From positions 1,218,554 to 1,282,553 of the forward strand of contig NMRA01000018.1 in assembly GCA_002633005.1 (NCBI GenBank): a DNA stretch of 64,000 bases. Reading direction: 5' to 3'. This DNA comes from Phoronis australis (lineage: Eukaryota > Phoronida > Phoronidae). The position numbers and the translations under genes were made by a program. A model generated the notes under the pieces. The model searched no databases and was not told the DNA's origin. It worked only from the letters and a program-made list of their open reading frames with translations. This document shows positions 11,004 to 22,972 of this stretch, in pieces; the stretch's first letter is position 1; every line of letters starts with the position of its first letter.

Positions 11004-12354
11004 AGGAGAAGGCAACCTTTTTCGTGTCTTTTTAGTAAAAATGTGGTTCGTTGATTATCCGAGACATTTGTTTCGGTTAATAACGGCTTCCCGTAATTTC
11101 ATTAATTAGTCGTGTCGTACTCCGGAAGTGACGTCTAGGGGGTTAAGAATTTCCCGCCATTTCGTTTTCATATAGTCTGACTGTGTGACCTGTCGAGTCA
11201 GTCATTGTTTTACCTCGGTTGTCGTTTGCGTTTGTTAACAAGTTAGTCAACATGCCGCACGGTTGCTGCGTACCAAGGTGTACTTATCATCGTCTCGCAC
11301 GTATGCCATTACATCGCTTTCCGAAAGATGACAGGATCCGCCGTATTTGGCCCGTAAAGAACGCAACGTTACCTTCCACCCAACGTACAAAGCAGTGGAG
11401 AATTACCGAGAGTGTGGCAAGCATTTTCTGCCGTTGTATTACGAAAGAGATATGTACGAGGAATTGATGAGGGTTCCTGCAAAACAACGCCTGAAGAAGG
11501 ACGCCATATACTGTCGCTGTTGATTCCCGGTAGTGCCCCGTCGCCACTCACGAATAGTTTATTATTTTGAAGCGAGTAGCCTCGCGAGCTGTGGCTTCTA
11601 CAGTGGCTGGATGTGCTTCATCTACTGTCACCCGTGCCTTCCGGAAACTAGCAGTGATTCGCCCTGTGCTGGTGTTGTCTCCAGCCCAGAGCTTGTAAGC
11701 AGCTCTGTACGTTGAGTAGTGGGAGTCAATACAGGCCAAGTTCGACACCCACTGGAGGAGGATGACAGTTCGTCTTTCAGTAGTCAGGCCGGTGAGCCAA
11801 ACTTTGATAACTTTATTGTGGACTAAAGTATTGGAGCTATTTAGAAGGTGCCAAGTGTGTGACGAGGGAGTCACACGGCTGGATGTAAGGGGTTTGGATT
11901 TTCAGGTCACCATCCAATGGGAACAGCGTAGGCATTCCATGGAGGTCGGCATAACTGTGCACCAAGACGTCCCACCTCAGTCTCCGCCTCATCTCTCTCA
12001 ACAGCTGTTTGTATTCTGCCTCACTATACTCGGGCTCAAACACCCACTGCTACATACAAACTAAAAGATTTCTAAATCCAACGTAATTTAGTTATTTAAC
12101 AACCTAGCTCGTCGTAGAATACTCGTCGATGGGAATAGCTGACGACAATTTTAGGAGACCAGCACAAAAGCAACAGTAGAACAGATCCTCACGAAACGTC
12201 GGGAAATTCTTAAACCCCTAAACGTCACTTCCAGAGTAGTGCACGACTAATTAATAAAATTACGAAGAGCCGTAATTAACCGAAGCATTTGTCTGGGATA
12301 ATCAACGAACTGTATTTATACTAAAAATGACGCGAAAAAAGGTTGCCTTCCCCT
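11004..12354 (+). mobile_element. Kolobok-like TTAA DNA transposon, non-autonomous, long terminal inverted repeats
   Basis: It is flanked by TTAA on both sides (11000-11003, 12355-12358). The left terminus AGGAGAAGGCAACCTTTTT and the right terminus (reverse complement AGGGGAAGGCAACCTTTTTT) begin inverted repeats of about 165 bp, which stay alignable through TTCGTTGATTATC, ATTAATTAGTCGTG, GGAAGTGACGT and TTAAGAATTTCCCG. Just inside the left arm is a THAP domain (11252-11523). TTAA target duplication together with a THAP-bearing transposase is the published signature of the Kolobok superfamily. At 1.35 kb it is too short for a full transposase and its THAP frame is broken, so it cannot be autonomous. 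Minus-strand frames at 11548-12043 are unassigned. Confidence 0.7.
11252..11523 (+). pseudogene. THAP zinc-finger domain, frameshifted transposase remnant
   Basis: The first frame starts MPHGCCVPRCTYHR and runs through MPLHRFPKDDRIRRIW, giving the first two zinc-binding cysteines and the FP and W landmarks of THAP domains. Near 11360 the reading frame must shift to continue NVTFHPTY, then ECGKHF (the C-x2-H-F half of the zinc site) and RLKKDAI, which resembles the conserved LKPDAVPT end of THAP domains, before a stop at 11521. The C-x4-C, W, C-x2-H order matches a C2CH THAP finger. A one-base indel breaks it, or a mis-called base if the assembly is wrong here. Confidence 0.65.
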
Positions 12355-12358
12355 TTAA

Positions 12359-13330
12359 TTGGTAGTTTTGTGATTGCCGAACTCGAACACATAAGTTTGG
12401 ACTAAACGTTTTTGAAATAGTTTTGACAATTTTTAAACTTTTATGGAGTACCGGGCTTAGAAAAGGGTGTAAGGTAACTGAGCTAGATACAGAGCAGGCA
12501 ATGAAAAGCAATATGGTTCGTGTCAATATTTACTATTAAATGCATTTGCGTTAATTTTAACAGTAAACCATTCCCCCATTTGCAGATTACCAATTAAGCC
12601 TTTGATTTTATAATGTTATTATTCTGAAAATGACAATAAATGAAGTCGCCCAAAAAACGGTTGCAATATGATGCCGACCATTCAAACATACGTTATAAAC
12701 TGGTATTTTAGGGAGATAGCATAAGGCCTTACTAATTCGGTAATTAGCTGATAACCCTGACATTTGCTCGTCTGGATGACAACCGTGATAGAAAAAATTA
12801 CCCAAAACACCCTTGATAAAAGTGACAAATACCAGTCTGTTGGAAAACTGAGTAAGTGTTTTTATCACGCTCTTGAAACCCTACGTCAACAATAAAGATA
12901 TCGACCCCCAAAATAGTTCTAACTATCGCGTAATGATATCGGCGGAAGACAAGAATGTCGACGGCGATACTGTTGCCTCTGAATTGGATATTCTAAAATG
13001 CGAGGCCAAGCTAAGAAATATCGCGTTTTGAAAAGAAGTCTAATGTGACCTCTGACGTGCGGTAGTTGGCATGCAAGTTCAAGTTCCTATTTTGTAATTT
13101 TTTGCCAGTTGGCATGACCTACGACCAACACCGGCGCGACTGTGAGGGTGGAAACCAGAGCTGTGTGATAAAAATCATGTTTGTCAAATTTCGTAGTATC
13201 TCATAACGTATTTTTTGTGCTACTGTCTCACTTCTTAAATTAAAGGGGCAGTGCAACTGAGCACTGGCAATTTTGAGTGCCCATTTTATTTGTGTGTTCA
13301 ATGATGGACTTATGGAACTCCACGGCACAA
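12359..13330. other. Intergenic, nothing recognised
   Basis: Short overlapping frames only; no splice or family support. Confidence 0.35.
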
Positions 13331-13484
13331 CTGGATTGCGTTTCGTAGACGCAAATAAAATTCGTTAAAACGCAAGGTGACGTACATTTAAGTTTTCCCA
13401 AGATATCGCCATGAATTACAAGCTAAGCACGTGATAATGCTAGCTTTAATCGCCAGATTCTCGCGTCTACGGAACGCACACCTG
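13331..13484. mobile_element. CCGTAGAC-type MITE, copy 1
   Basis: The left end ATTGCGTTTCGTAGACGC is inverted at the right (GCGTCTACGGAACGCA). It shares the family's internal AGCACGTGATAATGC-like centre with the copies at 33784, 52647 and elsewhere. Confidence 0.55.
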
Positions 13485-13544
13485 ATCTCCCCTTGACCTA
13501 ACACGCGAAACAAGCTCTAACAATGTGTATTTGAATAAAATCTG

Positions 13545-13690
13545 CGCTGCTCTCAGTACACCCAAGACACTCACGAGAAAATGTGATCAGGTGCTTCGTT
13601 TGTAATGCATGGCGATAGCTAGCTGGGACTTGCGAGACCTTGCATTTTTGCGAGTTTCCTTGATTTACGAAAACAGGTTTTGGTACGGCA
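13545..13690. mobile_element. CCGTAGAC-type MITE, degenerate copy 2
   Basis: The internal ATGTGATCAGGTGCTTCGTT and ATGCATGGCGA match the centre of copies at 33784-33930 and 52647-52793, and CTTGCGAGACCTTGC-TTTTTGCGAG resembles the arm. The termini are eroded. Confidence 0.4.
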
Positions 13691-14167
13691 TTGGAAAGCA
13701 CGCTTTCGCTTCACGCTGTAAAACTTGAGTTGATCGGTATGAACAGGTACTTGACTCAAATCGTACTCCGAGCAATAAAAAACTATTCTCACATTTGTTA
13801 GCTGTAGAAAAACATGTCAGGATGTCTAATTACGTCACGATAAGATAGGTAATTAAAATGGAAAAAATGGAGATGATACACATTTATGCCTCAGAACTCA
13901 CAAATGATGTCTACGAGCCTATATAAGGAAGCGCACCCGCACGAATACCATTTCCTGTGCAGTGTTTTATTGTCTCTCAGTAACGGTTGTTTATTAATGA
14001 GACATTAAAGCCGACTTCAACCAATTAAAAGGGATTAAGGGATTAAGTTCTACTTGAACAATTAAAGCTGCATTTCCCCCTGTTTAAAGGGATACTAAAC
14101 CCTCGTTCTGTCACTTGCTTTTGCATCAGTGGCGTTAATCTTAAATGATGAAGGCCGCAATCATGTA

Positions 14168-14375
14168 AAAACTCATACTCCCTGTGTTCTTTCGCCACAG
14201 TTGCCGTGGAATTCGCTGAAAGCGTAGGTCACGCTTGCCCGTTTAACAGACTTTGGAAAGAGCTTTCAAATTTTCCTTCAAACTTTTGAGGGTTCTCGGG
14301 GATTACAGAGCATTATTTTGTATCAGAGAATTGGATAGAAAATCGTTTTTAATATTTGTTAATAGGACAAAACCC
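14168..14375 (+). repeat. Dispersed repeat, copy A (partner at 52008-52250)
   Basis: It shares long matches with 52008-52250 in the same orientation: AAAGCGTAGGTCACGCTTGCC, AGACTTT-AA-GAG-TTTCAAA, CTTTTGAGGG, ACAG-GCATTATTTT and AGAA-TGGAT-G-AAA-TCG. The family is unidentified. Confidence 0.65.
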
Positions 14376-14999
14376 GGTTTGACTAGTCAAAAATACAAAA
14401 AATGAATTAGGCCTTTCACTTTTACGAGAAGAACTCGAAGTATTTTAAACTGAAAAGGTGAAATGAAGCCAAATAATATTCTCTGGGCTTTCTCAATCTC
14501 ATACAAAATTTATTAAATTTGACAAGAATTTCTAACGTTTTTGTACAGGGAATTTCCGTTGTAATTTAAAAATGGCTACGTTGAGCCTTTAGGATGAAGT
14601 TTTGAGGGAGAATTTTAATGTTTATTTTTTCTAGTACTAAGCTATTCAGGTAAAGTAATTCTACAGCATACTCATTACTGGCCGAAATCCGAGCAAGCTT
14701 CTTGAGTACCTACTTGGACTTCTTATCGGCAGGGCCGTAGAAAGTGGAAGGCGAGGGAGCCCATACCCCACAATAATTTGCAGGAATCAGGAGCAAAACA
14801 AGGAACTGGGGACAGTTGCTCACAGATGTAGGCAAAATGATAAAAATCTGGACACAGCGAAACATACTAAAGAGATATAAAAAGAAATCATTTGTCAACT
14901 AGCATTCCCTGATTTATCTACAGCGGCACCTGACGACCAATTTTTGTTAGGGGAGCTCCAGTTAATTTTTTCGCAGCATGCACCGTAGCTTTGCACATA

Positions 15000-15321
15000 C
15001 GGCGGCGATAAGCCCGCGTTTTGTTCAAGAAGCAAATTTTTGATTTAGACCACTCACCGCTAAAAATTGGTCTCAGGTGAAAAGTGATCGATTTTCTGCT
15101 TTGCAAAGAACTGGAAATTTGCAATAGCCTGAGAACATGCTCGTTGCATGGCACAGGTTGTTTGTAGTTCCTGGTCTTGCGCAATAACCAACTTTCAGTT
15201 CTTTCACAGCCCTGAAATCACCTGTCAATCAGTTTGAAAGATTGAGACCAACTTCATGATGGTACGTGGTCTAAATCCAAATTTTTTTTTGTGGCGGAAG
15301 GCGGGTTTGTTTCCACTTTAA
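15000..15321. mobile_element. TTAA fold-back element
   Basis: The left arm TTTTTGATTTAGACCACTCACCG (about 15038) is mirrored at the right by ACGTGGTCTAAATCCAAATTT, followed by GGCGGGTTTGTTTCCACT and TTAA (15318-15321). The CCTGAAATCACCTG and CTTTCAGTTCTTTCACAG segments are shared with the copies at 49.0 and 49.4 kb. Confidence 0.6.
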
Positions 15322-18300
15322 CCATACTTTTGTGAAAATTTGATATAAAAAAGATATTACGGAGCAAAGTAGTAACATTTTTTAATTCAAAAAGACAACT
15401 CTATTCTTCCAGGAAATCCTCTCGCAGGGTTCATAGATTCGACTTTCCCTCGTTTTCATTTTAAATAAAACATAATTTTTCAATAATAGGGTGTATGATA
15501 GAGAAGGAGCCCCTTGCAATTACTATTCCTCTGCTTGCTAGAGGACATGCTTTATGTTTATTTTTGTATCTGGAAAATGACCTTATCTTCTTTCAAATAT
15601 TCACTTCATTTCATATCGTTTAAAGAGTCCTGAAATGCGATAAACAGACTTAATTGGAATGTGGAAGTGGTTCTCTGCCACAGAAACAGAATTCAACTTG
15701 CTGACCAGGTATTTTTATCTTTTGTTGGTAAAGATTTTTAATTTCTGTTCATATCAAAACATTTTCTTTTAGTTTCAAATTTCAAAAAAACAAACTGCTC
15801 GCCACTTCGTCGATTTTTCTTCCACACGGCAAAACACGTCTCCTTATTTGGTAGGACAAGACAAAGAAGTAACACATTTCCCTTATATGGAAAATGTGAC
15901 CTTTGACCTCAAGCAACTGACTGTGACCGCATGCGTGCATTTATCAAAAGGGGGAAGGAGATTAGAAATTCTGTGGTAACCACAGAGGTTTTCCTTTGCG
16001 CGTATTTCAAAATTGTGCATTTTGTGATTTTTTTCTGGAAATTCCCTCACAGGGGAAACTGAATTACTCTGTACAAGATGTTGCAAAATGGTACTTTCGT
16101 TAAGAACTGTTTGAAAGATATTTTTGACGAGCTTTCGCGTTCCATACTCACAAAAGTAGTGTTATGCTTAGAACGTGGAATAGCCTACTTCTGTTCATAA
16201 GCAGAGTGAGATTTTTTCTGCTTTTGTTCGTGTAAACGGTTTAGAATTCAAGACGTTGATTTCGATACTTCTCTCGTGAACTGTGACTGTTCCTTTGCTC
16301 TAGTGGTAGCGTCTTTATTTCTTTCCAAATAGACGAAAAAGCCAACAGTTTTCAACTGAAAAAATATATGTTCAAATATAAATTGCAAGCTAAATACACG
16401 TACATGCTAACTTTCTTCGAGTATTATGTAAGCCTATATCTTCAGCAAGATCCTTCACTACCTTTCACCAGCCAGATGTTTGAGAATATTTTTAAAAAAT
16501 AAATGAGATGTGTCTATAACCGCAGCTTCACCGTGGTTTTACTCAAAAGCTTCGTGCACGTGCCTACTTCTGGGCACAGGCGCAGCTTTTAGATAGTATG
16601 CACGTGATGCTTTCACCTTAAAAACGTGCGCTATCCGATGCATTGCCATTCACCACGCAGATCTGTCTATTAATACAGGAGCATATCTCGCAGGAGCTAA
16701 CGAAGACGCTGAAAACATGATAAATCACGGAAAACATAAATAACGTGACTAAAACATCGTTTGATATTATCAGAAAATTGGAAAGTAATTTGCTTGAGAC
16801 ATTTATTAAATTCGCGATTGATTAGCAGGATTAGAAGAGCATTACGTAGATTCTTTGATTTATTGGTGTGCAAGCGATTCAGCTACTGCCCTGGGAAATG
16901 AGATCCGTCTGGCATAAATCATAAACCACGGTTTAATAATTATACTATCAAAATATTCACGAAATGTACTCCAGAACTAGGAAATCTTGTATTTATTCCG
17001 TCACTCATGAGGTACTCCAATGGACGGTGCAAGAGGGGCGTGCCTGCTCAGATGGATAGGAATTTCACGGCGCCTTTTCCGATTGAATTACCTAGATTCT
17101 GGACGAAAGGGTGCCTTGTCTGATTAAATTCTCTAAAAAGGGTGTCATATCCGATATTAAAAGTCGAAATTCAATGGATCACTTCTGTAGATGCAGTTAT
17201 AAAAAGAGTGGTGTTACGAGAACATAACACCGCGCAAGGCTTTCTTTTCACGGAAGTTCCCTACAAATTGACCTCTTTTTCGTGCACACTTTTTGGTTTC
17301 CTTATACTGATTTTTGACTGCAAATCTCTGTCAATAGTTGAACACTCCCAGGCCGTACCGCTCTCCTCCCGTCAACACCAATCGGGGAATCAAAGTAATT
17401 TTGCGTACGTTTACAACAAAACTCGATGTTTTGGACAAATCCATGCAACTATACCCTCGACTGGCATCCAGCATGTCAGACGATGTCCTTGTCTTTAACG
17501 ATTTTCCAGGACCTTTATCCCCAAGTGCTTAAATTTCATAAAGTTTAGTAACTTATGGATTTGTTTTCGTCCGTCCGTGTACGGCGTCAAACTTCGTTAC
17601 AAAAATAAGGTTTCTCGTAATATTACCATACCTTTTTGAATCACTTCATCGACAATTTATGCTGTGGGGTGTGAATTGTAACTCTTCATGATTCATGTTT
17701 GTGTCTTTTCCTCTAATAATCTTAAAGTGGCATCATCGTCATGAAAAGTGGCTTTCTGAGATCAGCGCCAACACGGAATCAAACTCACAACCTCAGAAGC
17801 CCCACGCGACAAAGGTAAACTATTTTAAGCGTATGTAACTCACACGCTTTGATTTCAGCGAATGGCTGACACACAACGGTGAGAATTGAGGATTTGTAAT
17901 TAAATCGTAAAAACACAACATATTTTTTATAGTTTTATCAAAGCTAATAACTTCAAGAAGTCTATACCATTATAAAATAGTCCCAAAAATGCGTTTTTCG
18001 GCCCTAAAACCATTTTTGTCCCTCTGAAACCCAGTATTGGTGAAAAAACGATTCACAAACCATTTACATAGGACGCTATCGCGAATGTTGTCGGATTTTT
18101 TAAAATGTACGGTTTCAGGAATGTGTGCACTTTACTTCAATTATGATGAAAGACGTTTTTCATACAATTAAAATACTGTACAGTTGATTAATAACTAAAA
18201 ACCAAAAAGCTGATAAACGGCTTTGAGTGATAAGTAATATTACTAAAATTCAAAATACCCCTCACAAATTATTTCGGTGTTGTAAATATCGGCGCTAAGT

Positions 18301-21010
18301 GGGTGTAAATTTCATTTTCATAGTGATGATAAATGACCGTGGTTTCACATATTGAGTTGTTAATCTTTATCGTCAACAAGTATTCCACTTACAGTGGCGA
18401 CAAATGGCGGCGACCAGAGACGGAAGTACCATCTTTGAGACCCTTAAACCTCGCGTGCGTTTCGTCACAGTATCAATTAAAACCATGTTGAACGTATCTG
18501 AATCACTTACAAAATATTTAAGTACTGTTTTGTCATGGTATTTTGACTCCGCGGCAAAATACTGCAGAGTAAAATAAGTGATCTCGGGGGAACACGCCTT
18601 TTTTACCGTTTACCTAATAGACTATGTCTAGGTCTTTCATAAAGCAATGATGTCACTGCAAATATAAACTCGAGAAGCCGTAGCATGGGTTTCGTACCTG
18701 TGACATCTATGTAAAAATGATTTTATGGTTGAATTCGTTGGCATTTCCTTATGGTTTCTGTATTCTCCTCCCCCCGAAAAATTGTGCTTTTGTTGTTGAA
18801 ACGTGATGAAAAGCAGATTTCCCATCAGTGTGTGTCAGTGGGAGAAAGCTTAGTTTACCGAGTGCGTCTGAGTTGCGTCTCATATCCATCACATTCAGTT
18901 GCAGCTTGTAGCGAAAATTTAACTTTATTGGCGGAAATTCCCTTATAAACGGACAGTGGCGCCGCTAACTGGTATCTGGTGCGTCGATTCATAACCATGG
19001 CGTTTAAATCTGGGGGAGCAGAGAATAGACATATCACTGTTTTGACATTGATAATGAAACTTGGGAATTCCATTCTCGTGTCAAGGCTACGTTTCCTGAA
19101 ATAAATAGTTTTAGGCTCTCGTTTTTGGTATATTGGTATTTTCCAGGTCGACAGTGCAACGACGATTGTTTCGTAACAAGATAAACAAATAGTTGAACGA
19201 CGGGGAAATGTGACAGTTCATGTTGCACCTTAAAAGATGCTTCAGCGGTCAAGCGCTCAGTTGTTGCATCCTGTCGTGAGGGCCGTGTCGCCAGACCCTC
19301 TTACGTATATAGGTTGTCTGAGAGCAGAGGTGTGTAAAGGGTCACGATCAGCAGAAAGGCAAGAATAACATATACGTAACGTCATTGCCAACATTGACAA
19401 TGATCAGAAAACACGTGCTGTTATCGTTGTAAAGTGTGTGGTGTTTTTCAACGCTTACTGCAAAAACCTACATTTTGATTTTTCTAAACGCGACCTGCTC
19501 AGTCCTGGGCGACAAAAATGAAGTGATTGTCGTAACTAAATACTTTATTAACATTTCTCCAAAAAGAACGATTAGTTATTGTTGCCTGTAATCCAAGAAC
19601 TTTATTCGTTTACTTATTTTGTCCAAAAGAAAGACAAGTAAAAAATATGATGGAAATTCCAGATTGATGCAGAAGCACTACTTGATAAATTCAAAAACAG
19701 TTATAGGGAAAGATTGAAAGATATTTGGTTATGTACTTAATAATTTAGATAGAAAGAAGTTAAACGACGTATGAGTTAAAATTTCGAAAAAAAGAAATGT
19801 TGTATTTTACTCGAAAGGCGAGTACATTGAACCCCAACTAGATTTTGAGATCTTATAAATTGAATGGTGTTTTCAAAATAAAATTGATAGAAATAACATT
19901 TGTAGAAACCCGCGTTTTGCAATGATTTCTCTAACCGTTTCCTGTGATCTCGGCAGTGTCAAATATGACTTAAACCTTGGGTATTCTGGCGACGAAAGGT
20001 TCAACACGAGTGAAAAATCAATCGAATTAAAAAGATTGATAATCACAAGTTACGATAAGACGGATCACTTTAATCCTACTGACCCACGACCGGTGTAGAG
20101 CATCAAAGTCAAACTCTTCACAAATAATTCAATTACAGTGAATGACTCTAGCGATGATCTTCAGTAGAATTTTGTGAGTGCATAAGTTAAACACCACGGG
20201 GAATTCAGAAGTTGAAACTGGTATGCAAATTGGTAATGTGTTGTGCTTAAGAAGTCTTGCTTTATCAAATCAGTGAATTAAAAAATCCTGGAGTTAACAC
20301 AAGATATTTTGATGGAGAAGTGTAGTTTAACAAACAGGAAACTGACGTATGTTTTGAGGTTATTTCTAGAAAATGTTCGTCAGGATTAAATTTTGTCACG
20401 TTTCTGCTTTTGTTTATTTCATGTGGCACCCAGTTATTTTAAACATAAATTAAAAAGTTCAGTGGTTAGTTGGCAACTACATGTACGCACGTGTCTGCAA
20501 GATTGGCCACTTTACTTTTCTGTACAGAAAATCATCAAAGTTGCCAAAGTTTTACTTCCATGAACTCAACTGCCTCTTTTCTTCTCTACAAAAGTAGATG
20601 AACGCACCTGCATTGATAAAAAGTAGCAGTTTCCTAAGGTAAAAGCCGCCCTTCCAACAAACTCAGAGGTTGGGTCGGGCAGGATTTTGTGAGATTGATA
20701 CTTGCAAACCATTTATAGGTCGTTACACGCGCCTACGTACATGTGTGGAGATCATTTTGAGTAAATCCAATGAACTTTAATAACATGTGAAGAGTTTTAA
20801 CACTAGATGTTGACGTGATTTGAATTGAAGAACAAGCCATTAATTGAAAAGTGTTCAAAATGGATAAATACACTCAAAGGTTATATTGTTGTATGTATCT
20901 ATGCATCTGTGCAACGGACACCTGCCCCTGTATACAAGCAAACGTTAGGCGCATAAGCTTTTGTGCGAAACATTTGATTAAACATTTTATTGAAACTTTT
21001 TGACAAAACG
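15322..21010. other. Intergenic desert upstream of Tbx20
   Basis: Open frames are all below about 120 codons, overlap across strands and lack conserved motifs. A weak tRNA-SINE-like fragment is noted at 17740-17815. Conserved regulatory DNA could be present but cannot be seen without another genome to compare. Confidence 0.4.
17740..17815 (-). mobile_element. Possible tRNA-derived SINE fragment
   Basis: On the minus strand GAGGTTGTGAGTTTGATTCC resembles a T-arm with a B box (GGTTCGANTCC-like). No clear A box lies at the right distance, so this is tentative. Confidence 0.25.
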
Positions 21011-22971
21011 CAATATATCGAATTTCGGCTTCTGGCTTAAATATACGACGCAAGACTTTATAGAAGATTTTTATTTCTATGCATGAATTATAAAAATCAC
21101 AGTGCATGATGAATGATTTCATTAGTCTTGTAAATTTCACACTGCACAACAGTGACCCCCTATTTCTTGGGTCTAGAAGAAGGGGTTTGCACATTCTCAT
21201 GTCATACTCTTCTAGAAAACACTTGTGACATGTTGATAAGAAACTACAGGTAACTTCAAAAAGTACCTGATACACGCGATGGAAATTATATTCATCCTCA
21301 GGCTTCCCATTTGCGTACAGCGTAAAGTCACGTGGGTTATCCTATATGTATCCTCAAAACCCATCTGCCATTACACAAAACAACATTTGATTTAGATCAC
21401 TAATCGCTATGAAGCCGGTCTCAAGTTGTTGCTTAGTCAAACTGGAGATGATTTCATGGCTTGCAGAGAACGGACAGTTCGTTATTGTTCGAGACCAAGT
21501 TCTACAAAGTTGGCTTGTCACGGCGTGTCATTTCATGTGTCGAACGTAGTCTCTATGAATACAAGTTCATTGCAAACTCAAAAATCGATTTCCACCTGAG
21601 TAAAGAACAAGTTGAAAATAAAATGATTACTGGAAAGTGGTCTAACTAAAAAATTTTTTTCTTGGCCGGAACGCGCGTTTATACAAGTTGTTACTAATCC
21701 CTTTGGGCATGCAAAGAAGTAAAAACAAGAAGTTTGATAAAATTACATGTAGACTTTTAACGTCGACAGGATTTCGGTGAATTATTTTTTATATTTTAGC
21801 TGGGATATCTTCAGAACAGAGAGCATAACTCTTGCTGTAGACAGGTAAGCCTGCATTATTCGATAAACTTTCCGCAACACGAGTGAAAAAAATCTGCCTC
21901 ATGACCACTACAATACATAAACGCGAATAGCGAATCATTTCGTTTAGTATTTAATGTTTTAAAACGTATGTAGATCCATAAAGCATATGAATAAAAAATC
22001 ATTTCATTAAGTTGCTCATATTCATATTTTATTCAATTATGCAAACAAAGGGTTAGGCTAACTCTCAATCAAAGACATTCCCTGTACGAAAGTACGTAAT
22101 TACATTTCGAAACAACGTTCTTAAATTGCTTTGCATCAAAATATTTCTTTTATGTATCTAAAGAAACATTTAACATTTAATTCGATACGTTTTTCTAGAC
22201 GAGTCGTCAATTATCTGTAGCCAAGCGTCTACAAAGCAAACTGTTAACACTCAATTTTAGTCGAAGACACAATGCCGTAATGTCAAACCGTGTATTCATT
22301 GATTGATTACTGGCCTGAAGACGAGTATTACATAGCATGTATTTCATTCGCTACACACACAGGAAAATGAGCGGTTCGTCACAAATGTCGATTTCCCGTC
22401 TCTATTTACCAGCATTACTTGTAATGCGACGCGTCAAAAACGGATGATTACGGCGTAATAGATGATGATTTTTACCTTTCTTAAATTACAGGATTTAAAT
22501 TGAATTCACTGTTTTAATGGGAAAATGTTTCCCATTTGGTCGTGAACGTGTGTTAATGCGATCATTCAAAGGTGTGAGCTATAATGTCATATGAAAGAAT
22601 TCCTGGGGTGAAAAGCTGATGGCTATGACTGTTGGATGAAAGTCTTTGCGACTTCAGACAGAACTAAAGGCACCAAGCTTGAACATTAGTTTTATTTTGA
22701 TGAATGCGTCTCGGACGCCAACCCAAGCGACTGTATCAAATGACAATAAAGGGTGACGTCATGCATTCTAGCGAATTAGCAACTTCACGCTGTTAGTCAC
22801 CTAGTCGGGCATTTAATTTTGTCAACATTTTCTCACTCGGTAATTTTTCACACATTTCGTTTGCCTCGAGATAAATTCTAGGACTAAGGTGTTATGCTTT
22901 CAAAAGGAAATTGACGTGCACATAAATCGTAACCAAAATAAAGATAATTCGTCGTGGGCACGCTGAAGCTA
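21011..22971. repeat. First copy of a ~2-kb segment duplicated across a single N
   Basis: The sequence from CAATATATCGAATTTCGG to ACGCTGAAGCTA recurs at 22973-24968. The two copies differ by small substitutions and indels in their first kilobase and are nearly identical afterwards. The N at 22972 sits exactly where one copy ends and the next starts, as expected of overlapping allelic contigs that were not merged. Confidence 0.85.
21330..21690. mobile_element. TTAA-family fold-back element
   Basis: TTTGATTTAGATCACTAATCG at the left is mirrored by GGAAAGTGGTCTAACTAAAAA at the right. The internal GGTCTCAAGTTGTTGCTTAG and GACAGTTCGTTATTGTTCG are shared with the other family members. A second allele of it lies at about 23355-23670. 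Confidence 0.6.
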
Positions 22972-22972
22972 N

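Noticed and set aside
20874-21275. 133-codon minus-strand open frame
   Set aside because: The allelic copy at 22884-23195 differs by a 2-base indel that shifts the frame, and no motif or splice sites support it.
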